Shown here: positions 1 through 5,393 of the stretch, piece after piece
How the letters are laid out: each line of letters opens with the position of its first letter
How positions within the stretch are numbered: the first letter of the stretch is position 1
Program-made: the position numbers and the translations under genes
The notes under the pieces: generated by a model
The model's input: only the letters and a program-made list of their open reading frames with translations
Told to the model about the DNA's origin: nothing
Database searches by the model: none
Assembly: GCA_024699575.1 (NCBI GenBank)
Contig: JAILPF010000074.1
Coordinates: 1 to 7,798 of the forward strand
DNA length: 7,798 nt
Origin: Acetatifactor sp.
Lineage (GTDB): Bacteria > Bacillota > Clostridia > Lachnospirales > Lachnospiraceae
Direction of reading: 5' to 3'

Positions 1-243
1 CATGAAGAACTGTTTCCCGTCAGGTGCGGTCAACATAGGGAACTGTAGCTGAGTACCCTGAGCCGGTCTGATCACACCGTCTGCTCCCGGTGCAGGAGTC
101 GGAGTCATATTGACCGGGCAGAGATATTTGGATGCCACAATCTGGTCGGAAACCATTTTGCGGTGTTCCGGCGTCGGCTCAGCTTTCATCAGTTCAATTG
201 CTCCCATCAAAAGTGGGTTGGATACAGACTTTGTAAATTCCAT
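1..243 (-). CDS. SseB-like protein, N-terminal part (runs off left edge)
   Basis: The frame starts at an ATG (243-241) and stays open for 81 codons to the window edge, so only the N-terminus is visible. It reads MEFTKSVSNPLLMGAIEL, then a TPEHRKMVSDQIV helix, an LCPVNMTP strand, an acidic glycine-containing loop, and finally QLQFPMLTAPDGKQFFM. The order 'NP.L..A...', 'TPE.R', a short 'PV' strand and 'FPML...DGK.FF' matches the start of the SseB N-terminal domain. That domain is common in Firmicute and enteric proteins of unclear cytoplasmic function; enteric SseB is linked to serine sensitivity. No signal peptide or membrane segment is visible. The start is supported by a GAGG Shine-Dalgarno (250-253) six bases upstream. 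It lies 25 bases after the hydratase stop with no terminator between, so it is probably co-transcribed. The family call rests on pattern recall of 81 residues; a function cannot be given. Confidence 0.68.
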   Translation of the reverse strand, partial: MEFTKSVSNPLLMGAIELMKAEPTPEHRKMVSDQIVASKYLCPVNMTPTPAPGADGVIRPAQGTQLQFPMLTAPDGKQFFM

Positions 244-268
244 TTCTTTCCTCGATTCTTAAACAAAA

Positions 269-2557
269 TTAAACACGATTGTAGTTAATCAGACAACCCT
301 TCAAAATAATCTGACGCTCTTCATCTGTAAGCTCTCCGAGTCTTAAATCGAAAGCGGTAAGACCCTGTTCGGATACCTTGTATGCCTTGATAGTATCTGC
401 TTTCTCTTCAACAGCCTTCTTAATACCCGGCACAAACAGATAATCCAGATTCTTGAAAGGCAGTTCACCTTCTTCAATCAGGAAGGGAAGCATACCCCAG
501 TTAATCAGATTGGAGCGGTATCTCTTGGTTGCATATTCATTGGCAATATTTGCCCATCCACCCAGAACCTTCTGGCAGGATGCAGCCTGCTCTCTGGCAG
601 AACCATCACCTGGTTTTACAGCAAAAATAGTAGAACCAAATCCGGTATTAGCAATATCCGCATCCGTAAATTCTTTCTTTACGCTTTCCATGACAGATGT
701 TACCCAGTCACAGGTGTCTGCGGGATTTTCTCCGTTCATACGGGCTTTTTCCGCTTTCTGTACCTCTTTGGCACGTCCCACATACTGAGGGTCTTTTCTG
801 CTGAGTGCAAACTCTGCAAGTCCCAGAGGATTGGAACGGTAGGAGGAAGTTTCACCGGAGGGAATCAGTTCATCCGTGGTTGTTACCGGATCATGAATCT
901 CAGAAACCACCTGAAGTACCAGGTTCTCAGGAAGTGCCCCCATAGCAGGCCAGTCCTTGATGTTGGGGCCAAATTGAATCTCTACGCTCGGATCAGCCAC
1001 TCCCTTGGAATCAAACACACGATTAGCGTAAATATTTGCGTCAAAATGATATTTATATTTGCCAATCTCACCGTCGAATTCTGTGGCAGGAGTCAGCACA
1101 CCCTTGTTAGCTGCTGTAGCTGCGATGGAACGTGCGTCCATAAGAGCCACGGAAGAAATCTGTCCATTCTGCAGTTTGGAGCCTTCACGATTCGGGAAGT
1201 TTCTGGTGGAGTGACGAATACTAAAGGCATTGTTTGCGGGAGTATCCCCTGCACCAAAGCAAGGTCCGCAGAATGCAGTCTTCATCACAGCGCCGGTCTC
1301 AAGGATGGTTGCTGCGCATCCGTTTCTGATTAATTCCATGTATACCGGCATGGAAGCAGGATATACGCTCAAGGTAAATCCGTCAGAACCGATATAATTA
1401 CCCTTCAGAATGTCTGCAGCTGCACAGATATTTTCAAAGCCGCCACCTGCACATCCGGCTATGATTCCCTGGTCTACCATAAACTTTCCGTTCTTAACCT
1501 TGTCTTTCAGCTTGAAATCCACTGCGCCGTCTAAGCTGACAAGTGCTCTTTTTTCCGTCTCATCCAGAATATCCATCAGATTTGCATTGAGCTCTTCGAT
1601 GGTATAGGTGTTGCTCGGGTGGAAAGGCATTGCAATCATAGGGCGAACCTTGTCCAAATCTACCACAATCATTCCATCGTAATAAGCAACCTGTCCCGGA
1701 TTTAACTCGCTATAGTCCTCGCTTCTTCCGTGAATCTCATAGAATTCCTTAATCTGCTCATCCGTCTTCCAGATGGAAGAAAGGCAGGTGGTCTCTGTGG
1801 TCATAACATCGATACCGATTCTGAAATCAGCACTCAAGTTTGCCACGCCGGGTCCAACGAATTCCATTACTTTATTCTTTACAAAACCATTTTTAAATAC
1901 TGCTCCGATAATCGCGAGGGCAACGTCCTGAGGTCCTACACCTTTCACCGGTGCCCCTTTCAGGTAAACGCCTACCACCTGGGGCATATTGATATCATAA
2001 GTCTGATTCAGCAGCTGCTTTACAAGCTCAGGTCCACCTTCACCCATTGCCATAGTACCAAGTGCACCATAACGTGTATGAGAGTCGGAACCCAGAATCA
2101 TTTTACCGCCGCCTGCAAGCATCTCTCTTGCGAACTGGTGAATAACTGCCTGATGAGGGGGCACATACACACCACCATATTTCTTCGCACAGGTCAGACC
2201 AAACATGTGATCATCTTCATTGATGGTACCGCCCACTGCACACAGAGAATTATGGCAGTTGGTCAGCACATAGGGCATCGGAAACTTCTGAAGTCCTGAT
2301 GCTCTGGCAGTCTGGATAATTCCAACAAAAGTAATATCGTGACTGGTTAATTTGTCAAATCTGATTTTGAGTTTCTCCATGTTGCCGGAGGTATTATGTG
2401 CCTTCAAAATACCATATGCCATAGTATTCTGAGCAGCTTCCCTGCTTGTAACCGTCTGACCGGTCTTGGAACGGATGGCAGCTTCAGCCTCCGCGTTTGC
2501 TTCAACAATATCGGTGCCGTTTACCAGATAAGCACCGCCCTGCAATAACGTTACCAT
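269..2557 (-). CDS. Aconitase-superfamily hydratase, YbhJ-like
   Basis: This complete 762-residue protein resembles aconitase and is closest in pattern and length to the uncharacterised YbhJ-type hydratases (E. coli YbhJ is about 750 residues), not to AcnA, AcnB or isopropylmalate isomerase. Members are cytoplasmic [4Fe-4S] hydro-lyases by homology; the substrate here is unknown. Residues 95-160 hold the family core, including NCHNSLC, a GGTINEDDH stretch, VIHQ (138-141) and GSDSH (156-160), which matches the aconitase DSH motif. Cluster ligands are Cys369 (IIAGCAGGG) and Cys430/Cys433 (CGPCFG). RNFPNR (452-457) supplies the two arginines after the cluster loop. A C-terminal swivel domain carries [10 protein letters not shown] (650-659), the position of the aconitase SSR catalytic motif. 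Several other active-site positions look changed (see findings). The ATG has an AGGAGG site seven bases upstream and a consensus promoter. An sseB-like gene follows 25 bases downstream. Family call is strong; aconitate hydratase activity should not be assumed. Confidence 0.9.
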   Translation of the reverse strand: MVTLLQGGAYLVNGTDIVEANAEAEAAIRSKTGQTVTSREAAQNTMAYGILKAHNTSGNMEKLKIRFDKLTSHDITFVGIIQTARASGLQKFPMPYVLTNCHNSLCAVGGTINEDDHMFGLTCAKKYGGVYVPPHQAVIHQFAREMLAGGGKMILGSDSHTRYGALGTMAMGEGGPELVKQLLNQTYDINMPQVVGVYLKGAPVKGVGPQDVALAIIGAVFKNGFVKNKVMEFVGPGVANLSADFRIGIDVMTTETTCLSSIWKTDEQIKEFYEIHGRSEDYSELNPGQVAYYDGMIVVDLDKVRPMIAMPFHPSNTYTIEELNANLMDILDETEKRALVSLDGAVDFKLKDKVKNGKFMVDQGIIAGCAGGGFENICAAADILKGNYIGSDGFTLSVYPASMPVYMELIRNGCAATILETGAVMKTAFCGPCFGAGDTPANNAFSIRHSTRNFPNREGSKLQNGQISSVALMDARSIAATAANKGVLTPATEFDGEIGKYKYHFDANIYANRVFDSKGVADPSVEIQFGPNIKDWPAMGALPENLVLQVVSEIHDPVTTTDELIPSGETSSYRSNPLGLAEFALSRKDPQYVGRAKEVQKAEKARMNGENPADTCDWVTSVMESVKKEFTDADIANTGFGSTIFAVKPGDGSAREQAASCQKVLGGWANIANEYATKRYRSNLINWGMLPFLIEEGELPFKNLDYLFVPGIKKAVEEKADTIKAYKVSEQGLTAFDLRLGELTDEERQIILKGCLINYNRV

Positions 2558-2564
2558 ACTCTCT

Positions 2565-2570
2565 CCTCCT
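2565..2570 (-). promoter_or_regulatory. Ribosome binding site of the hydratase gene
   Basis: On the minus strand this reads AGGAGG, seven bases before the ATG at 2557-2555. It is a full-strength Shine-Dalgarno that fixes this start codon. Confidence 0.88.
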
Positions 2571-2619
2571 GAAATATATCTATCAAATATTTATACAACT
2601 AATATACACATCAGGCATT

Positions 2620-2648
2620 ATTATACTGGAAATCCCACTCCTTTGCAA
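2620..2648 (-). promoter_or_regulatory. Sigma-A type promoter for the hydratase/sseB-like operon
   Basis: On the minus strand a -35 box TTGCAA (2648-2643) is separated by exactly 17 bases from a perfect -10 box TATAAT (2625-2620). This predicts a transcript start near 2613 and a leader of about 55 bases before the hydratase ATG. The promoter lies just beyond the glgP terminator, so the hydratase has its own transcription unit. No clear operator palindrome or riboswitch fits in the short leader. The assignment rests on motif and spacing only. Confidence 0.75.
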
Positions 2649-2671
2649 TGAAAATCAAGCTTTTCCATTAT

Positions 2672-2708
2672 AAAAGGCATGCACATAACCCTAATGCGCA
2701 TGCCTTTT
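2672..2708 (-). terminator. Rho-independent terminator of glgP
   Basis: A perfect 11-base inverted repeat, AAAAGGCATGC (2672-2682) and GCATGCCTTTT (2698-2708), encloses a 15-base loop, with the hairpin starting 18 bases after the glgP stop codon. Read on the minus strand the stem is followed by TTTT then ATAA, a modest U-tract partly formed by the end of the stem itself. The stem is A/T-flanked on both sides, so it could also work in the opposite direction, though no plus-strand gene reaches it. Confidence 0.82.
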
Positions 2709-2726
2709 CCGACTTTTCAACCCAGT

Positions 2727-5210
2727 TTACAGAACCACTTTATCCAAATGCCAAATTTCATCCACATACTGCTGGATGGTACGGTCTGAAGTGAACTTAC
2801 CGCAGGAGGCCACGTTCAAAATTGCCTTCTTTGCCCATCCGGCTTCATCCTTATAAGCTTCCTCCACTTTTTTCTGGGTTTCAGCATAAGAGCGGAAGTC
2901 CTTCAAGATAAAGTAAGTATCTGCTCTTGCTGTATTCAGTGTGTTCAGAAGAGAATTATATAATGGTCTGAAGCGTTCCGAGTCATCCGGTGCATAGGTA
3001 CCGTTAATAAGTTGCGTCAGAACCTTTCGGACATCCGGGTCATTGTTAAAGATTTCCATAGGGTCATATCCGCCATAGTTTTCATAATGGATGACTTCAT
3101 CGGAGCTAAGTCCGAAAATAAACGCATTCTCCTCTCCGACTTCCTCCACAATCTCCACATTGGCGCCATCCATGGTTCCGATGGTGACTGCGCCGTTTAG
3201 CATGAACTTCATGTTACCTGTTCCTGATGCTTCTTTGCTGGCTGTTGAAATCTGTTCGGATACATCCGCTGCCGCAAAGATGATCTCCGCGTTGGAAACA
3301 TTGTAGTTTTCGATGAAGACAACCTTCAGCTTGCCATTGATTGATTCATCATTGTTGATGACATCTGCCACGGAATTGATCAGCTTAATGGTCAGCTTAG
3401 CATTATAGTACCCTGCCGCAGCCTTGGCGCCAAAGATAAATGTCCTTGGCGTGAACTCCATGGCGGGATGTTCCTTAATCTCATTATACAGGTACATAAC
3501 ATGCAGAATATTCAGAAGCTGACGCTTATACTCATGCAGTCTCTTTACCTGAACGTCAAAGATGGAATTCGGGTCCACCTCAACATTATTATGCTCTCGA
3601 ATATAATTTGCCAGACGAACTTTGTTCTGGAATTTGATGCGCATAAATTCATGCTGTGCTTTCTTGTCATCCGCATAAAGCTTCAAATCAGCAATCTTGG
3701 GAAGATTGGTAATCCACTCACTTCCCACATGCTCGGAAACCCAATCGGCAAGCAGAGGATTGCCGTGAAGAAGGAATCTACGCTGTGTAATTCCGTTTGT
3801 CTTATTGTTGAAACGCTCCGGATACATCTCATAGAAATCCCTAAGCTCCTGTTTTTTCAAAATCTCTGTGTGAAGTCTTGCCACACCGTTTACCGAGAAA
3901 CCGGAAATGATTGCCAGGTTAGCCATCTTAACCTGACCATCATAGACAATCGCCATGCTTCTGATTTTATCCTGCACATTCACTCCCGGTTCATAACCAT
4001 AACGGCTCTCCAGCTCCAGAATAAATCTTCTGTTAATCTCCTCGACAATCTGATAGATACGGGGAAGCAGTCTGGAAAACAGTTCAATCGGCCATTTTTC
4101 CAAAGCCTCTGCCATGATTGTATGATTCGTATAAGCGCAGGTCTTGGTGGTAACCTCCCAGGCTTCCTCCCAGGTCAGATAATAATCGTCCATCAGGATT
4201 CTCATCAGTTCTGCAACCGCAACAGTCGGATGGGTATCGTTTAACTGGAAACAAACCTTCTCATGGAATTTGCGGATATCCTTGTGGGTACGCATATATT
4301 TTTCCACTGCTTCCTGCACCGATGCAGAGACGAAGAAATACTGCTGTTTCAGGCGAAGCTCTTTCCCAGCATAATGATTATCATTGGGATATAATACCTC
4401 TACAATCATTCTGGCGAGGTTCTCCTGCTCTACCGCTTTCTGATAATCTCCTTTATCGAAGGAATCCAGGCTGAAGCACTCCACTGCTTCCGCATCCCAG
4501 ATACGGAGAGTATTCACGATGCCGTTTCCATAGCCGACAATCGGCAGGTCATAGGGAATCGCACGCACAGACTGGTAATTCTCCTGTGTGAAAATATTTC
4601 TGCCGTTTTCATCTGTTCTCACAGTCACATAGCCGCCAAATTTAATCTCTTTGGCATACTGGGAACGACGAAGTTCAAACGGATTGCCGTCCTCCAACCA
4701 GTTATCCGGTACTTCCACCTGATAACCGTCTTTGATTTTCTGTTTAAACATACCGTAACGATAGCGAATTCCACATCCGTACGCCGGATATCCCAAAGTC
4801 GCAAGAGAATCCAAAAAACACGCCGCAAGGCGTCCCAGACCACCGTTACCAAGTGCGGCATCGGGTTCCTGATCCTCAATCACATTCAGGTCCACACCAA
4901 GCTCCTTCATGGCATCCTTCACCTGGTCATAACCCTGAAGGTTAATCAGGTTATTACCAAGCGCACGCCCCATCAGAAATTCCATGGACATATAGTAAAC
5001 CATCTTTGGGTCTTCTTTTTCGTAAGCCTTCTGTGTTTCCATCCAGTGTTCCACTATCTGGTCTTTCACCGAATAGGCAACCGCCTGAAAAATCTGCTGC
5101 GGAGCTGCCTCCTCTAAGGTCTTGCGGTATAAAGTCTTAACATTATATAGTACGCTGGTTTTAAAAAGTTCCTTGTTGAATTTAAGCTTTTTTGTATTAG
5201 TGCTTTTCAA
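2727..5210 (-). CDS. glgP: Glycogen/starch/alpha-glucan phosphorylase
   Basis: This complete 827-residue, cytoplasmic, PLP-dependent family GT35 enzyme removes terminal alpha-1,4-linked glucose from glycogen or maltodextrin with phosphate, giving glucose 1-phosphate. Visible landmarks are the ALGNGGLGRLAACFLDS block (119-135), RYRYGMF (149-155), NDTHP (324-328), TNHTIMAEALEKWP (361-374), VKRLHEYKRQ (555-564, with the probable phosphate-contacting Arg557 and Lys562) and the phosphorylase signature EASGTGNMKF (660-669), whose Lys668 is the PLP Schiff-base lysine. Length is close to E. coli GlgP (815) and MalP (797). The N-terminus lacks the serine phosphorylation segment of animal muscle phosphorylase, as is normal in bacteria. 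The start is TTG (5210-5208), chosen because GGGAGG lies nine bases upstream and the next in-frame ATG (codon 57) would remove conserved sequence. It has its own promoter and terminator. No other glycogen gene is adjacent, so preference for glycogen or maltodextrin cannot be decided. Confidence 0.97.
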   Translation of the reverse strand: MKSTNTKKLKFNKELFKTSVLYNVKTLYRKTLEEAAPQQIFQAVAYSVKDQIVEHWMETQKAYEKEDPKMVYYMSMEFLMGRALGNNLINLQGYDQVKDAMKELGVDLNVIEDQEPDAALGNGGLGRLAACFLDSLATLGYPAYGCGIRYRYGMFKQKIKDGYQVEVPDNWLEDGNPFELRRSQYAKEIKFGGYVTVRTDENGRNIFTQENYQSVRAIPYDLPIVGYGNGIVNTLRIWDAEAVECFSLDSFDKGDYQKAVEQENLARMIVEVLYPNDNHYAGKELRLKQQYFFVSASVQEAVEKYMRTHKDIRKFHEKVCFQLNDTHPTVAVAELMRILMDDYYLTWEEAWEVTTKTCAYTNHTIMAEALEKWPIELFSRLLPRIYQIVEEINRRFILELESRYGYEPGVNVQDKIRSMAIVYDGQVKMANLAIISGFSVNGVARLHTEILKKQELRDFYEMYPERFNNKTNGITQRRFLLHGNPLLADWVSEHVGSEWITNLPKIADLKLYADDKKAQHEFMRIKFQNKVRLANYIREHNNVEVDPNSIFDVQVKRLHEYKRQLLNILHVMYLYNEIKEHPAMEFTPRTFIFGAKAAAGYYNAKLTIKLINSVADVINNDESINGKLKVVFIENYNVSNAEIIFAAADVSEQISTASKEASGTGNMKFMLNGAVTIGTMDGANVEIVEEVGEENAFIFGLSSDEVIHYENYGGYDPMEIFNNDPDVRKVLTQLINGTYAPDDSERFRPLYNSLLNTLNTARADTYFILKDFRSYAETQKKVEEAYKDEAGWAKKAILNVASCGKFTSDRTIQQYVDEIWHLDKVVL

Positions 5211-5219
5211 TTTCGGTCG

Positions 5220-5225
5220 CCTCCC
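5220..5225 (-). promoter_or_regulatory. Ribosome binding site that fixes the TTG start of glgP
   Basis: On the minus strand this reads GGGAGG, nine bases before the TTG at 5210-5208. The ATG that overlaps this site (5227-5225) is out of frame and meets TGA within seven codons, which leaves the TTG as the credible glgP start. Confidence 0.8.
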
Positions 5226-5278
5226 ATACGATTATGTCAGACAAATAATTTTTACTCATAGATATTCAGTTATTTTCT

Positions 5279-5307
5279 ATTATAGCAAATATTTATTCAG
5301 AATCCAA
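5279..5307 (-). promoter_or_regulatory. Extended -10 promoter for glgP
   Basis: On the minus strand TTGGAT (5307-5302) is followed after 17 bases by TATAAT (5284-5279). The -10 box is preceded by TGC, giving the extended -10 form TGnTATAAT. The weak -35 (only TTG matches) is what an extended -10 often accompanies. The predicted transcript start is near 5272, with a leader of about 62 A/T-rich bases before the TTG. No catabolite-repression site or other operator was evident by eye. Confidence 0.75.
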
Positions 5308-5333
5308 TGGAAATTTTGTGTCATCAACAAGAA

Positions 5334-5371
5334 GAAGGATTTGGGGCTCATTATTAAGCCTCAAATCCTTC
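5334..5371 (-). terminator. Rho-independent-type terminator of ileS
   Basis: Two 15-base arms (5334-5348 and 5357-5371) pair at 14 of 15 positions around an 8-base loop; the single mismatch is the 5344/5361 pair. On the minus strand the hairpin begins 22 bases after the ileS stop and is followed by TTCTTGTT, an imperfect U-tract. It separates ileS from the glgP promoter, which begins 26 bases further on. The stem is strong but the tail weak, so some read-through into glgP is possible. Confidence 0.78.
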
Positions 5372-5393
5372 CTTATTTATTGTGCAATAATCT

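Noticed and set aside
893..1333. Plus-strand open frame of 146 codons antisense to the hydratase
   Set aside because: It is a shadow of the hydratase reading frame with no independent start signal or protein family resemblance.
1730..2299. Plus-strand open frame of 189 codons antisense to the hydratase
   Set aside because: It is fully overlapped by the conserved hydratase core. It is rich in Cys and His in an unstructured way and resembles no family.
2672..2708. Inverted repeat as an operator or mobile-element end
   Set aside because: Its position just after the glgP stop, its A-rich and T-rich flanks and its hairpin geometry fit a terminator. No transposase or target duplication is near.
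3468..4244. Plus-strand open frame of 258 codons antisense to glgP
   Set aside because: It lies wholly inside a well-supported conserved gene, has low-complexity, unfamily-like protein sequence and no credible upstream ribosome binding site. It is a shadow frame.
4625..4879. Minus-strand 84-codon frame inside glgP in another frame
   Set aside because: It is an arginine/tryptophan-rich out-of-frame translation of the conserved GNGGLGR region. It has no support of its own.
5211..5227. Upstream ATG as an alternative glgP start
   Set aside because: It is 17 bases from the TTG, so out of frame, and it reaches TGA after six codons.
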